Source: Arsenicicoccus piscis
GTDB lineage: Bacteria > Actinomycetota > Actinomycetes > Actinomycetales > Dermatophilaceae
Direction: 5' to 3'
Assembly (NCBI RefSeq): GCF_022568835.1
Contig: NZ_JAKZHV010000009.1
Span: 1-64,000, forward strand
Length of the DNA stretch: 64,000 bases
A model generated the notes under the pieces. It had not been told where the DNA came from. It was given only the letters and a program-made list of their open reading frames with translations, and did no database searches. Shown one piece after another: positions 36,326 to 45,765 of this stretch (position 1 is its first letter; each line of letters opens with the position of its first letter). The position numbers and the translations under genes are program-made.

Positions 36326-37096
36326 TCAGTCGTCGTCGCCGCGCGGCAGCCCGACGGCCGCCGACTCGTCGATCAGCCACAACGTCGCCTCGGTGCCGTG
36401 TGCGCCGGCGGCTGGGGCCTCGCTGACCGAGGCGCCGCCGGTCGCGGCGGCCACGGCCGCGGCCTTGTCCTCGCCGGAGACGAGGAACCACACCTGCCGG
36501 GCCGCGTTGATCGCGGGGTAGGTCAACGTGATCCGCTGCGGCGGCGGCTTCGGCGAGTCGAGCTCGGCCGCGGTCATCACGTCGGTGAGCGCGAGGGTGT
36601 CCTTGCCGGGGAAGAGCGACGCGACGTGCGCGTCCGGCCCGACCCCCAGCATGAGCACGTCGAACGCCGGCACCGTAGACCCCTCGGCGGCCTCGTCGGC
36701 GAGGGCCCTCGCGTAGCGCTGGGCGGCCGCCTCGATGTCGTCGCCGTCGGGTCCGTCGCTCGCCGCCATCTGGTGGATGGTGGAGTCGTCCAGGCCGAGG
36801 CGCTTCAGCTGCGCGAGCCCCGCCTGGAACGCCTGGGTGGCGTTGCGGTCGGCGTCGTTCTCGGGCAGGAAGCGCTCGTCGCCCCACCACAGGTGCACCA
36901 GCTCCCAGGCGATCGCCTCGGCCGCCGGCGTCGCCACCAGCGCCTCGAGGATCGCCGACCCCATCGAGCCGCCGGTGAGCACGACGTGCGCCTCGCCGCG
37001 CTCCGCCTGGGCGTCGATGACCGTGGTGATCAGCCGGGCGGCCGAGGCCGCGGCGAGCGACTCCTTGCTCGGGTGGACGATGATCTGTCCGGTCAT
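36326..37096 (-). CDS. pgl: 6-phosphogluconolactonase
   Basis: Hydrolyses 6-phosphogluconolactone, the product of Zwf, to 6-phosphogluconate. The 256-residue protein has the sugar-phosphate-binding segments VVLTGGSMGSAILEAL and LWWGDERFLPEND, and the conserved LMLGVGPDAHVASLFPG. A C-terminal alanine-rich insert (AAVAAATGGASVSEAPAAGA) is longer than in most homologues. It is the last gene of the minus-strand tkt-tal-zwf-opcA-pgl operon, five bases after opcA. Confidence 0.94.
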   Translation of the reverse strand: MTGQIIVHPSKESLAAASAARLITTVIDAQAERGEAHVVLTGGSMGSAILEALVATPAAEAIAWELVHLWWGDERFLPENDADRNATQAFQAGLAQLKRLGLDDSTIHQMAASDGPDGDDIEAAAQRYARALADEAAEGSTVPAFDVLMLGVGPDAHVASLFPGKDTLALTDVMTAAELDSPKPPPQRITLTYPAINAARQVWFLVSGEDKAAAVAAATGGASVSEAPAAGAHGTEATLWLIDESAAVGLPRGDDD

Positions 37097-37101
37097 GGCG
37101 A

Positions 37102-38535
37102 TCAGCCCTTCTTCGCGGTGGTCTTCTTCGCGGTGGTCTTCTTCGCGGTGGTGGCCTTGGACGTCGTGGCGGCGGCCTTCTTCGCGGTGGCCTTCGTGGC
37201 CGGAGCCTTCGTCGCCGTCGCCTGCTTCGTCGTCGCCTTCCTCGCGGTCGTCTTCTTCGCGGTCGACCTCGTGGCCGGCGCCGACGTGGACGCCACCGCC
37301 CCGGTGGCGGTGTGCTGCTCGGCGCCCGCACCAGCGGCCTCGCCCGCGGCCTGCGCCGTGTCGACGGCACGCCGGGCCTGGTCGCTGCCGCCGTCGCCGG
37401 TGACCTTGCGGGCGACGGCCTTCTGCGCGACGGCGCGGGTGGCGATCGAGTCCTCGGCGGGAGCCGACGCGGAGGGCACGACGTCGACGTCCTCGACGGT
37501 GACCATGTCGGCGCCGGTCAGGCGCGACTCACGGGCCACCTTGCGGGACAGGGCGCGGGCCTCCTCGACCGACGGGGCCTTGCCCTCGCGCACCAGGGTG
37601 CTGGCCGTGGCCGAGCGCCGGCTGCTGACCTTGGCCAGGCCCTTGGTGAGGGTGGACTCGTAGACGTCGTCGTTGTCGAGCCGGGACAGCTCGTCGGCGA
37701 GGCACTCGGCATCGCTGCGGCGGGCGAGCGGGACCCGGCGCACCGGCATCAGCGGGTGCGTCAAGGTGGCGAGCAGGCCGTCCGGCCGGACCAGGTCCAA
37801 GGTGCCGGAGGCGCGCTCGAGCCGGACGCTGATCAGGCCCGTGCCCGCAGGCGTGCGAGCCCGGGTGAACGGCACCTTGAGCGCCTGGGTGAGCCAGGCC
37901 GCCATCAGGTCGGTGGCCGAGGAGTCGACCCCGCCGACGACGACGCCGCCGGTGACCTTGTCGTACGGTGGCTGGTCGAGCGCGGACGCGAGCACCGCGC
38001 GCCACCGGGTGATCCGCGACCAGGCGAGGTCGGTGTCGCCGGGGCGGTAGTTCTTGGCCCGGCGCTGCAGCTCGCGGAACGGGTTCGCGGCGGCGGCCGA
38101 GTCGTTGATCCGGCGCTGGCACAGCGCGCCGATGGGGTCGGCCCCGAGGTCGGCCGGCGCCTCGCCCGGCCACCAGCCGACGATGGGGGAGTCGGCGAGC
38201 AGCAGCGGCAGCACCAGCGCAACACCGTGGTGGGTGAGCTCGCCGTACACGCGCAGCACGACCACCTCGGAGGCGCCCGCGTCACCGCCGACCCGGATCT
38301 GGGCGTCCAGTCGGGACGCGCCGCGGCCGTTGACCGGCACCACCACGATGATGCGGCAGGGGTGCATCCGGGAGGCGTCGTTGGCCGACGCGATGGCCTC
38401 CTCGGCGTCCTTGTCATTGACCACGATGACCAGGGTCAGCACCCGGCTGAGGGCCATCGCCCCGCTGTCGTTGCGCAGCTGGATCAGCCGCCTGCCGACG
38501 GTGGAGACGGAGGTCTTGGGCAGGTCTACGATCAC
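37102..38535 (-). CDS. opcA: Glucose-6-phosphate dehydrogenase assembly protein OpcA with histone-like tail
   Basis: A 477-residue OpcA, known to activate or assemble Zwf. The family domain covers residues 1-330 with MIVDLPKTSVSTVG-type start, VLTLVIVV and the central SPIVGWWPGEAPADLG. The start GTG 38535 has GGAGG five bases upstream and overlaps the zwf stop (GTGA); an upstream GTG at 38547 is less likely. From about residue 375 the protein becomes an Ala/Lys/Thr-rich tail ending in repeats of TAKKT, resembling histone H1-like proteins. Typical OpcA proteins are 300-370 residues, so this tail of over 100 residues is an addition. Confidence 0.92.
   Translation of the reverse strand: MIVDLPKTSVSTVGRRLIQLRNDSGAMALSRVLTLVIVVNDKDAEEAIASANDASRMHPCRIIVVVPVNGRGASRLDAQIRVGGDAGASEVVVLRVYGELTHHGVALVLPLLLADSPIVGWWPGEAPADLGADPIGALCQRRINDSAAAANPFRELQRRAKNYRPGDTDLAWSRITRWRAVLASALDQPPYDKVTGGVVVGGVDSSATDLMAAWLTQALKVPFTRARTPAGTGLISVRLERASGTLDLVRPDGLLATLTHPLMPVRRVPLARRSDAECLADELSRLDNDDVYESTLTKGLAKVSSRRSATASTLVREGKAPSVEEARALSRKVARESRLTGADMVTVEDVDVVPSASAPAEDSIATRAVAQKAVARKVTGDGGSDQARRAVDTAQAAGEAAGAGAEQHTATGAVASTSAPATRSTAKKTTARKATTKQATATKAPATKATAKKAAATTSKATTAKKTTAKKTTAKKG
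37108..37152 (-). repeat. 15-bp tandem repeats in the opcA tail
   Basis: Three perfect copies of CTTCTTCGCGGTGGT occupy 37108-37122, 37123-37137 and 37138-37152. On the coding strand they encode a five-residue TTAKK period. Degenerate copies continue toward 37260. Confidence 0.85.
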
Positions 38536-40115
38536 GGCATCCTCCACTCGCGGCCGTCGCGGGCCATCATCTCGTCAGAGCACGTCGGACCCCACCCGCC
38601 GCTCGGGTACTGCTCGAGCTTTGCGTGCTGGCGCGACCAGAACTTCTCGACCGGGTCGAGGATCCGCCAGCTCAGCTCGACCTCCTCGTGCCGCGGGAAC
38701 AGCGGTGAGTCGCCGAGCAGGACGTCGAGGATGAGCCGCTCGTAGGCCTCCGGCGACTTCTCGGTGAACGACGAGCCGTAGCCGAAGTCCATCGTCACGT
38801 CGCGCACCTCCATCTGGGTGCCGGGGACCTTGGAGCCGAACCGCAAGGTGATGCCCTCGTCGGGCTGGACCCGGATGACGATGGCGTTCTGGCCGAGCTC
38901 CTCGGTGGCCGTGTCCGTGAACGGCAGGTGCGGGGCCCGCTTGAACACCACGGCGATCTCGGTGACCCGCTTGGCGAGCCGCTTGCCGGTGCGCAGGTAG
39001 AACGGGACGCCGGCCCAGCGCCTGGTGTCGACCTCGATCTTGAGGGCGGCGAAGGTCTCGGTGGTCGACCCCTTCTTTATGCCCTCCTCGTCGAGGAAGC
39101 CGATGACCTTCTCGCTGCCCTGCCACCCGGGGGCGTACTGGCCGCGGGCCGTCGCCTTGGCGAGGTCCTTCGGCAGGCGCACCGAGGCGAGCACCTTCTC
39201 CTTCTCGGCCCGCAGGTGCTCGGCCTGGAACGAGATGGGCTCCTCCATCGCGGTGAGCGCGAGCAGCTGGAGCAGGTGGTTCTGGATGACGTCGCGCGCC
39301 GCGCCGATGCCGTCGTAGTAGCCTGCGCGACCGGCGACGCCGATGTCCTCGGCCATCGTGATCTGCACGTGGTCGATGTAGTTGGAGTTCCAGATCGGCT
39401 CGAACATCTGGTTGGCGAAGCGCAGCGCCAGCAGGTTCTGGACCGTCTCCTTGCCGAGGTAGTGGTCGATCCGGAAGACCGAGTCGGGCGGGAAGACGCC
39501 CTCGACGATGGCGTTCAGCTCGCGCGCGGACTTCAGGTCGTGGCCGAACGGCTTCTCGATGACCACGCGGCGCCAGCTGCCGTCGCGCGGGGTCGCGAGC
39601 CCGCTGCGCGCGAGCTGCTCGCACACCTGCCCGAAGAATCCCGGCGGGATGGAGAGGTAGAACGCGGTGTTGCCGCCGGTGCCCCGCTCGCGCTGGAGCT
39701 GGTCGACCGTCGCAGACAGCAGGTCGAAGGCCTCGTCGTCGTCGAACGTGCCTGGCACGAAACGGAATCCCTCGGCCAGGTTGTCCCACACCGACTCATG
39801 GAACGGCGTCCGGGCGTACTGGCTGACCGCGTCGTGCACGATCTTGCCGAAGTCCTGGTCGGCCCAGTCGCGGCGGGCGAACCCGACCAGCGAGAAGCCC
39901 GGCGGCAGCAGCCCGCGGTTCGCGAGGTCGTAGATCGCGGGCATGATCTTCTTGCGGGCGAGGTCTCCGGTGACCCCGAAGAGCACCATGCAGCACGGCC
40001 CGGCGATGACCGGGAGGCGCTTGTCCTCGGGGTCGCGCAGCGGGTTCGGGCGCGTGGCGCGCCCGGTGGAGCTGGCGGACGTGTTGGAGGTGGTGCTGGG
40101 CGTGGTAGGGCTCAA
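38532..40115 (-). CDS. zwf: Glucose-6-phosphate 1-dehydrogenase
   Basis: Oxidises glucose 6-phosphate to the lactone and reduces NADP+. The 527-residue protein has the dinucleotide motif VLFGVTGDLARKKIMPA, the active-site signature RIDHYLGKETVQN with the catalytic His, and EKPFGHDL. The N-terminal 25 residues are Ser/Thr-rich and variable. The start appears to be TTG 40115, preceded by GGGGAG at eight bases; no later ATG or GTG would keep the conserved PNPLRDPEDKRLP segment. It lies between tal and opcA in the pentose-phosphate operon, but a 122-bp gap with a hairpin separates it from tal. Confidence 0.95.
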   Translation of the reverse strand: MSPTTPSTTSNTSASSTGRATRPNPLRDPEDKRLPVIAGPCCMVLFGVTGDLARKKIMPAIYDLANRGLLPPGFSLVGFARRDWADQDFGKIVHDAVSQYARTPFHESVWDNLAEGFRFVPGTFDDDEAFDLLSATVDQLQRERGTGGNTAFYLSIPPGFFGQVCEQLARSGLATPRDGSWRRVVIEKPFGHDLKSARELNAIVEGVFPPDSVFRIDHYLGKETVQNLLALRFANQMFEPIWNSNYIDHVQITMAEDIGVAGRAGYYDGIGAARDVIQNHLLQLLALTAMEEPISFQAEHLRAEKEKVLASVRLPKDLAKATARGQYAPGWQGSEKVIGFLDEEGIKKGSTTETFAALKIEVDTRRWAGVPFYLRTGKRLAKRVTEIAVVFKRAPHLPFTDTATEELGQNAIVIRVQPDEGITLRFGSKVPGTQMEVRDVTMDFGYGSSFTEKSPEAYERLILDVLLGDSPLFPRHEEVELSWRILDPVEKFWSRQHAKLEQYPSGGWGPTCSDEMMARDGREWRMP

Positions 40116-40196
40116 CGACCTGGCTCCCCTTCTGTTCGAGGTCTACGTGATCTCACGGAGCGGCATCGGTGCCCACCGTAGTGGCTGGACCGGGCC

Positions 40197-40226
40197 GGTG
40201 GGGTGACCGACGTGGGCCACCCCACC
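40197..40226 (-). terminator. Hairpin between tal and zwf
   Basis: GGTGGGGTG (40197-40205) and CACCCCACC (40218-40226) form a nine-base-pair stem just after the tal stop. It may attenuate readthrough so that zwf-opcA-pgl are expressed at a different level from tkt-tal. Confidence 0.5.
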
Positions 40227-40237
40227 AGCGCGCGTCG

Positions 40238-41362
40238 TCAGCTGTCCGAGGACTTCTTGCTGAGCTCACCCTGGACGGTGGCCAGCAGCTCCTCCCAGGA
40301 CTTCTCGAACTTCTCGACGCCCTCGCGCTCGAGCAGCTCGACGACCTCGACGTAGGAGATCCCGAGGCGCTCGAGGGAGTCGAGCACCTGCTCGGCGTCG
40401 GCGTAGTGGCCGGTGACCTGGTCACCCGCGATCTGGCCGTGGTCGAGCACCGCGTCGAGGGTCTTCTCGGGCATGGTGTTGACCGTCTGGGCCGCCACCA
40501 GCTCTTCGACATACATCGTGTCGCTGTAGGCCGGGTCCTTGACACCGGTCGACGCCCACAGCGGTCGCTGCACGTGCGCACCGTCGTCGGCGAGGTTGGC
40601 CCAGCGCGGGGTGCCGAAGACCTCCTGCCACGCCCGGTAGGCGAGGCGGGCGTTGGCGATGCCGGCCTTGCCCTTGAGCGCGGTGGCCTCCTCGGTGTCG
40701 AGCGCGTCCAGCCGCTTGTCGATCTCGGTGTCCACGCGGGACACGAAGAAGGACGCGACCGAGTGGATCGTCGACAGGTCCTTGCCGGCCTCGCGGGCCT
40801 GCTCCAGGCCGGTGAGGAAGGCGTTCATCACCGCGCGGTAGCGGTCCAGGGCGAAGATCAGCGTGACGTTGACCGAGATGCCCTCGGCGAGCACCCGGGT
40901 GATGGCCGGCAGGCCCTCCTCGGTCGCCGGGATCTTGATCATCACGTTGGGCCGGTCGACCGCGGCGTAGAGCGCCTTGGCCACCTCGACGGTCCGGTCG
41001 GTGTCGTGCGCGAGCCGCGGGTCGACCTCGATCGACACCCGCCCGTCCACGCCACCGGTCCGGTCGTAGATCGGCCGCATGATGTCGCAGGCCTCCCGCA
41101 CGTCGGTCGTGGTGAGGGCGAACACCGCGTCCTCCACGTCGGCGTTCTCGGCGATGAGCTCCTTCACCTGGTCGGTGTAGGTCTCACCCTTGGACATCGC
41201 CGAGGCGAAGATCGTGGGGTTGGTGGTGACACCGACGATGCCCTTGGTGTCGATCACCTCCTGCAGGTTGCCGGTGACGATGCGCTCGCGCGACAGGTCG
41301 TCCAGCCAGACGGAGACGCCGTTGTCGGCGAGGGCCTTGACGTTCTCGATACCCATGCTCAC
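40238..41362 (-). CDS. tal: Transaldolase
   Basis: Transfers a dihydroxyacetone unit between sugar phosphates in the non-oxidative pentose-phosphate pathway. The 374-residue length is that of the actinobacterial long form. The Schiff-base lysine lies in [12 protein letters not shown], and [13 protein letters not shown] is the conserved N-terminal signature. The GTG start overlaps the tkt stop (GTGA); an in-frame ATG at 41356 is the alternative. The C-terminus ends in SKKSSDS. Confidence 0.95.
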   Translation of the reverse strand: MSMGIENVKALADNGVSVWLDDLSRERIVTGNLQEVIDTKGIVGVTTNPTIFASAMSKGETYTDQVKELIAENADVEDAVFALTTTDVREACDIMRPIYDRTGGVDGRVSIEVDPRLAHDTDRTVEVAKALYAAVDRPNVMIKIPATEEGLPAITRVLAEGISVNVTLIFALDRYRAVMNAFLTGLEQAREAGKDLSTIHSVASFFVSRVDTEIDKRLDALDTEEATALKGKAGIANARLAYRAWQEVFGTPRWANLADDGAHVQRPLWASTGVKDPAYSDTMYVEELVAAQTVNTMPEKTLDAVLDHGQIAGDQVTGHYADAEQVLDSLERLGISYVEVVELLEREGVEKFEKSWEELLATVQGELSKKSSDS

Positions 41363-43566
41363 TTGCCCTTCTCTTCGAATCCCACGGTGCCGGCCTCGGG
41401 GCCGTCACCACCGGGGACTGCGTGCCCGACCCGGTCCAGGGACTCCTTGGCGGCGGCCACGACGGCCTCAGGGGTGAAACCGAACTCGGTGAACAGCTTC
41501 TTGCCGTCGGCCGACGCGCCGAAGTGGTCGATGGCGATGATCTTGCCGGCGTCGCCGACGATGTCGCGCCAGCCCATCTGGGAGCCGGCCTCGATGCTGA
41601 CGCGCGCCTTGACCGAGGCGGGCAGGACCGACTCCTTGTAGGCGTCGTCCTGCTCGGCGAACCACTCGACGCACGGCATCGACACGACGCGCGTGGGGAT
41701 GCCCTGGGCCTCGAGCACCTTGGCGCCCTGGACCGCGACCGAGACCTCCGAACCGGTGCCCACGATGATCACGCTCGGGGTGTCGGCGGAGCTCTCGACG
41801 AGGGTGTAGGCGCCCTTGGCGACGCCGTCGACCGAGCCGGTCTCGCTGCGGTCGAAGACCGGCAGCGCCTGGCGGGACAGGCACAGCCCGACCGGGCGGC
41901 CGTGCCGGGCGAGGATGGACTTCCACGCCGCGGCGGTCTCGTTGGCGTCGGCCGGGCGGACGATGTCGAGGTCGGGGATGGCGCGCAGCGAGGCGAGGTG
42001 CTCGATTGGCTGGTGGGTGGGGCCGTCCTCGCCGAGGCCGATGGAGTCGTGCGTCCACAGGTAGATCGCGTCGGCCTCCTGGATCGCCCCGAGTCGCACG
42101 GCGGGCCGCATGTAGTCGGAGAAGACCAGGAAGGTGCCGCCGTAGGGGCGGGTCAGCCCCTCGAGCGCGATGCCGTTGAGGGCCATGCCCATGGCGTTCT
42201 CACGGACGCCGAAGTGCAGCGTGCGGCCGTAGGGCCCGCCCTGCCACTCCGAGGTCTGCCGGTCCGTCGGGATGAAGGACGGCTGGCCGCCCATCGTCGT
42301 GTTGTTGGACTCGGCGAGGTCGGCGGAGCCACCCCACAGCTCGGGCATCACGTCGGCGAGCGCGGTGAGGATCTTGCCGCTGGCCGCGCGGGTGGCGACA
42401 CCCTTGGGGTCGGCCTCCCACTCGGGGAACGCCGCGTCGAAGCCCTCCGGCAGCTGGTGGGCGCGGACCCGGAACAGCAGGCCCGCCTGCTCGGGGTTGG
42501 CCTCCTCCCAGGCGGCGAACTTCTCGTCCCAGGCGGCGCGCAGCTCCTCGCTGCGGGCCGCGCGGGTGCTGCGGACGTGCTCGATGACGTCGTCGTCGAC
42601 CTGGAAGGTCTGCTCCGGGTCGAAGCCGATGGCCTCCTTGAGGCCCTTGATCTCGTCGTCACCAAGGGCCGCGCCGTGCGCCTTGCCGGTGCCCTGCTTC
42701 GTCGGGGACGGCCAGGCGATGACGGTGCGCACCATGATGAAGGTGGGCTTGTCGGTGACCTTCTTGCCCGCCTCGATCGCCTCGAGCAGCGCGTCGACGT
42801 CCTCGACGTAGTCGGGGGAGGTGGTGCCGTGCTCGCGGCGCCACTCGACGACGCGCACGTCCCAGCCGTAGGCCTCGTAGCGCTTGGCCACGTCCTCGGA
42901 GAAGGACACGTCGGTGTCGTCCTCGATCGAGATCTGGTTCTGGTCGTAGAGGAGGGTGACGTTGCCGAGGCGCTGGGTCCCGGCGAGCGAGCTGGCCTCG
43001 CTGGCGACGCCCTCCATCATGCAGCCGTCGCCGGCGACGATGTAGATGTGGTGGTCGAAGACGCTCTCGCCGTCACCGGCGTTCGGGTCGTAGAGCCCCC
43101 GCTGGCGGCGCTGGGCCAGCGCCATGCCGATGCCCGTCGCGACGCCCGATCCCAGCGGACCGGTGGTGAGGTCTACGCCGGGGGTGTGGTGGACCTCGGG
43201 GTGGCCGGGGGTGCGCGAGCCCCACGTGCGCAGGGCCTCGATGTCGTCCTTCTCCAGCAGCCCGTCGTAGTAGAGCTGGATGTACTGGGTGAGGCTCGAG
43301 TGGCCCGCCGACAGCACGAACCGGTCGCGACCCAGCCAGTGCGGGTCGGTGACGTCGTGCCGGATGACGTTCTGGTAGAGCAGGTAGGCCAGCGGCGCCA
43401 GGCTGATCGCGGTGCCCGGGTGGCCGTTGCCGGTCTTCTGCACGGCGTCGGCCGCGAGGACCCGGACGGTGTCGACCGCGCGGACGTCGAGGTCGCTCCA
43501 GCCGGCCTTCGTGGCGACCGGTGCGGAAACGGAACGACCAGAGCTGGTCGTCGGTGTGGTGGTCAA
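41359..43566 (-). CDS. tkt: Transketolase
   Basis: A thiamine-diphosphate enzyme of 735 residues moving two-carbon units between sugar phosphates. It has [18 protein letters not shown] near the N-terminus, the ThDP motif [20 protein letters not shown] and, in the pyrimidine domain, [15 protein letters not shown]. The start is TTG 43566, preceded by GAGGAG at five bases, which fits well. First gene of the minus-strand operon; a TAGGCT -10 lies about 64 bp upstream. Divergent from ctaB, the same arrangement as in mycobacteria. Confidence 0.96.
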   Translation of the reverse strand: MTTTPTTSSGRSVSAPVATKAGWSDLDVRAVDTVRVLAADAVQKTGNGHPGTAISLAPLAYLLYQNVIRHDVTDPHWLGRDRFVLSAGHSSLTQYIQLYYDGLLEKDDIEALRTWGSRTPGHPEVHHTPGVDLTTGPLGSGVATGIGMALAQRRQRGLYDPNAGDGESVFDHHIYIVAGDGCMMEGVASEASSLAGTQRLGNVTLLYDQNQISIEDDTDVSFSEDVAKRYEAYGWDVRVVEWRREHGTTSPDYVEDVDALLEAIEAGKKVTDKPTFIMVRTVIAWPSPTKQGTGKAHGAALGDDEIKGLKEAIGFDPEQTFQVDDDVIEHVRSTRAARSEELRAAWDEKFAAWEEANPEQAGLLFRVRAHQLPEGFDAAFPEWEADPKGVATRAASGKILTALADVMPELWGGSADLAESNNTTMGGQPSFIPTDRQTSEWQGGPYGRTLHFGVRENAMGMALNGIALEGLTRPYGGTFLVFSDYMRPAVRLGAIQEADAIYLWTHDSIGLGEDGPTHQPIEHLASLRAIPDLDIVRPADANETAAAWKSILARHGRPVGLCLSRQALPVFDRSETGSVDGVAKGAYTLVESSADTPSVIIVGTGSEVSVAVQGAKVLEAQGIPTRVVSMPCVEWFAEQDDAYKESVLPASVKARVSIEAGSQMGWRDIVGDAGKIIAIDHFGASADGKKLFTEFGFTPEAVVAAAKESLDRVGHAVPGGDGPEAGTVGFEEKGK

Positions 43567-43629
43567 GGCTGCTCCTCGTCTGGCTGCGAGCTGGGGTCGG
43601 GAAGCGGTCGCAGACCGCGTCCGTCAGTG

Positions 43630-43635
43630 AGCCTA
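43630..43635 (-). promoter_or_regulatory. -10 box of the tkt operon
   Basis: TAGGCT on the minus strand would give a leader of about 57 nt with a good GAGGAG ribosome site. The -35 region is not obvious. Confidence 0.35.
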
Positions 43636-43722
43636 GTCACGATGTTGCCGAATTGACATCTTGCGCCCAGCAGCCGGTCCGACCCCGCCGCGTCTGCCTT
43701 CGCCGCCGGTCAGCCTTAGCGG

Positions 43723-43728
43723 TAGCAT
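43723..43728 (+). promoter_or_regulatory. -10 box of ctaB
   Basis: TAGCAT lies 55 bases before the preferred ctaB GTG at 43784. It is also ten bases before in-frame GTG 43739, so a shorter leader with an earlier start cannot be excluded. Confidence 0.4.
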
Positions 43729-43783
43729 CACGACAGACGTGATGGCGGCCGCGACCGCTTGGACGCTAGCCCCGAAGGACATC

Positions 43784-44737
43784 GTGACCGCTCTCCAGCC
43801 GCACACCGACCGGACCACCGGGTCTGGGTCGTCGCGCTTCCCCTCCGTCGTGCGCAACTACATGGCGCTGACGAAGCCGCGGATCATCGAGCTGTTGCTG
43901 GTCACGACGTTCCCCGTCATGTTCCTCGCCCAGCGTGGGCTGCCCGACTTCTGGCTCGTCGTCAACACCCTGATCGGCGGCTCGCTCTCGGCCGGCGCGG
44001 CCAACACACTCAACTGCTACCTCGACCGCGACATCGACGCGCTGATGGCGCGCACCGAGAACCGTCCGCTCGTCACCGGTGAGATCAGCCCCCGCAACGC
44101 GATGCGCTTCGGCGTGGTGCTCACGGTCTTGTCGACGCTCTGGCTCGGGTTGTTCGTCAACTGGCTGTCCGCGTGGCTGTCGGTGGCGGCGATCGTGCTC
44201 TACGTCGTGTTCTACACGCTGGTGCTCAAGCGCCGGACCAGCCAGAACATCGTCTGGGGCGGCATCGCCGGCTGCATGCCCGTGCTGATCGGCTGGTCCG
44301 CCGTGACCGAGTCGCTGGCCTGGGCACCGGTCGTGCTCTTCCTCGTCATCTTCTTCTGGACCCCGCCCCACTACTGGCCGCTGTCCATGCGGTTCAAGGA
44401 CCAGTACGCCGCAGCCGGTGTCCCGATGCTGCCCGTGGTCGCGCACGACGTCTCCGTCGCCCGCCAGGTCGTGATCTACACCTGGGCCACCGTCGCCTGC
44501 TCGCTCGTGCTGATCCCCGTCGCGGGGATGGGGTGGATCTACCTCGCCTCGGCCGTGCTCGCCGGCGCGCTCTTCCTGGTGGAGGCGCACCGCCTGCTCG
44601 CCCGCGCGCAGGACCCGGGCAACGCGACCATGGCCTCGCTCAAGCCGATGCGCCTGTTCCACTACTCGATCACCTACGTGACCCTGCTGTTCATGGCCGT
44701 GGCGATCGACCCGCTGTTCCACTTCCCGATCTACTGA
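43784..44737 (+). CDS. ctaB: Protohaem IX farnesyltransferase (haem O synthase)
   Basis: A 317-residue UbiA-type prenyltransferase that attaches farnesyl to haem B, giving haem O for cytochrome oxidase. The first aspartate-rich motif is [19 protein letters not shown], and the second region [19 protein letters not shown] is typical of CtaB. Nine hydrophobic helices are present. The start GTG 43784 has GAAGGA close upstream and matches family N-termini (MTALQPH); GTG 43739 or ATG 43742 would add 14-15 residues. Divergent from tkt, convergent with ctaA. Confidence 0.93.
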   Translation: MTALQPHTDRTTGSGSSRFPSVVRNYMALTKPRIIELLLVTTFPVMFLAQRGLPDFWLVVNTLIGGSLSAGAANTLNCYLDRDIDALMARTENRPLVTGEISPRNAMRFGVVLTVLSTLWLGLFVNWLSAWLSVAAIVLYVVFYTLVLKRRTSQNIVWGGIAGCMPVLIGWSAVTESLAWAPVVLFLVIFFWTPPHYWPLSMRFKDQYAAAGVPMLPVVAHDVSVARQVVIYTWATVACSLVLIPVAGMGWIYLASAVLAGALFLVEAHRLLARAQDPGNATMASLKPMRLFHYSITYVTLLFMAVAIDPLFHFPIY

Positions 44738-44756
44738 CCGGACCCTGCCGGGCGCG

Positions 44757-45707
44757 TCAGCGTCGTCGGGTGGCCAGCACCGCGTAGGTGAGCGCGGCCG
44801 TCAGCACGGCGGCCAGCAGCAGGTGCACGGTCACCAGCGCGATCGGCAGAGCCAGGAAGTACTGCGTGTAGCCCACGAGCCCCTGGACCACGCACAGCAC
44901 CAGGACCCAGGTCCAGCCCTTCGCGTAGCTCATCGGCACCGGCACGATCTTGGCGATCGCCCACAGCCCGAGCACCAGCCCGACGAACAGCATCACCGAG
45001 TCGGCGTGCAGCCAGGACGTCGTGCGCGGGTCGAAGCCGAAGCGGACGTCGGCGGCCGAGTCGCCGGAGTGCGGGCCGGAGCCGGTGACGGCCGTGCCGA
45101 GCACGATCACGACGGCCCCGACCACCGCGGTGATCTTCGCGAGCACCCGCACGCCGGCGGGCACGGTGGCCTGCACCGGACCGTCGCCCTCGTCGAACCG
45201 CACGAGCAGCCAGGTCGAGTAGGCGACCAGCAGGATCGACAGCAGGAAGTGCGGCGACACCGTGCGCGGGTCCAGGTGGGTGAGCACGATGATCCCGCCG
45301 ACGATGCCCTGGGCGAGCACGCCGATCAGCGGGACGAACGACGCCTTGACCAGACCGGGCCGGTCCTTGCAGTGGCGCAGCACCTCGACGATCAGCCACA
45401 CGGCGACGGCGATCAGAACGAAGGTCATCGTGCGGTTCCCGAACTCGATGAACTTGTGGTAGCCCTGCTCCTGCTGCGCGGTGGGCACGAACGAGCCCGG
45501 CGTGCACTGCGGCCAGGTGGGGCAACCGAGGCCGGAGCCGGTGAGCCGCACCAGCCCGCCGGTCATGATGATGCCGATCTGGCAGACCAGGTTGGCGATC
45601 AGCGCGGCGCGCACCCGGCCGCGGTCGCGCAGAGGGCGCAGCGGCGGGTGCTTAGGCAGGGTCGGGGACGAGGCGGGGACGTCGGAGTGGGGGCGGGTCG
45701 AGGACAC
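44757..45707 (-). CDS. ctaA: Haem A synthase
   Basis: A 316-residue membrane protein with eight helices in two homologous halves. It oxidises the methyl group of haem O to a formyl group. The N-terminal half carries the disulphide loop CPTWPQC typical of the Bacillus/actinobacterial type, and haem-ligand histidines in HKFIEFGNR, LTHLD, LHADS and TVHLLL. The N-terminal 30 residues are cytoplasmic and proline-rich. The GTG lies six bases after a TAGGCT -10 box, so the mRNA is probably leaderless. Convergent with ctaB, whose product is its substrate. Confidence 0.94.
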   Translation of the reverse strand: MSSTRPHSDVPASSPTLPKHPPLRPLRDRGRVRAALIANLVCQIGIIMTGGLVRLTGSGLGCPTWPQCTPGSFVPTAQQEQGYHKFIEFGNRTMTFVLIAVAVWLIVEVLRHCKDRPGLVKASFVPLIGVLAQGIVGGIIVLTHLDPRTVSPHFLLSILLVAYSTWLLVRFDEGDGPVQATVPAGVRVLAKITAVVGAVVIVLGTAVTGSGPHSGDSAADVRFGFDPRTTSWLHADSVMLFVGLVLGLWAIAKIVPVPMSYAKGWTWVLVLCVVQGLVGYTQYFLALPIALVTVHLLLAAVLTAALTYAVLATRRR

Positions 45708-45713
45708 GGCCGA

Positions 45714-45741
45714 AGCCTAGCCGGGCGCGCTGGGTGCCCGG
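45714..45741 (-). promoter_or_regulatory. ctaA -10 box and adjoining rocD hairpin
   Basis: TAGGCT (45714-45719, minus strand) is six bases before the ctaA GTG. Directly behind it CCGGGC (45721-45726) and GCCCGG (45736-45741) pair and may terminate rocD transcription arriving from the same strand. Confidence 0.5.
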
Positions 45742-45765
45742 ACCGCGCCCCCGACGTCAGCCGGG

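Noticed and set aside
43739-43784. Alternative ctaB start at GTG 43739 or ATG 43742
   Set aside because: The added residues do not match CtaB N-termini and lack a ribosome site, although the -10 spacing keeps the option open.
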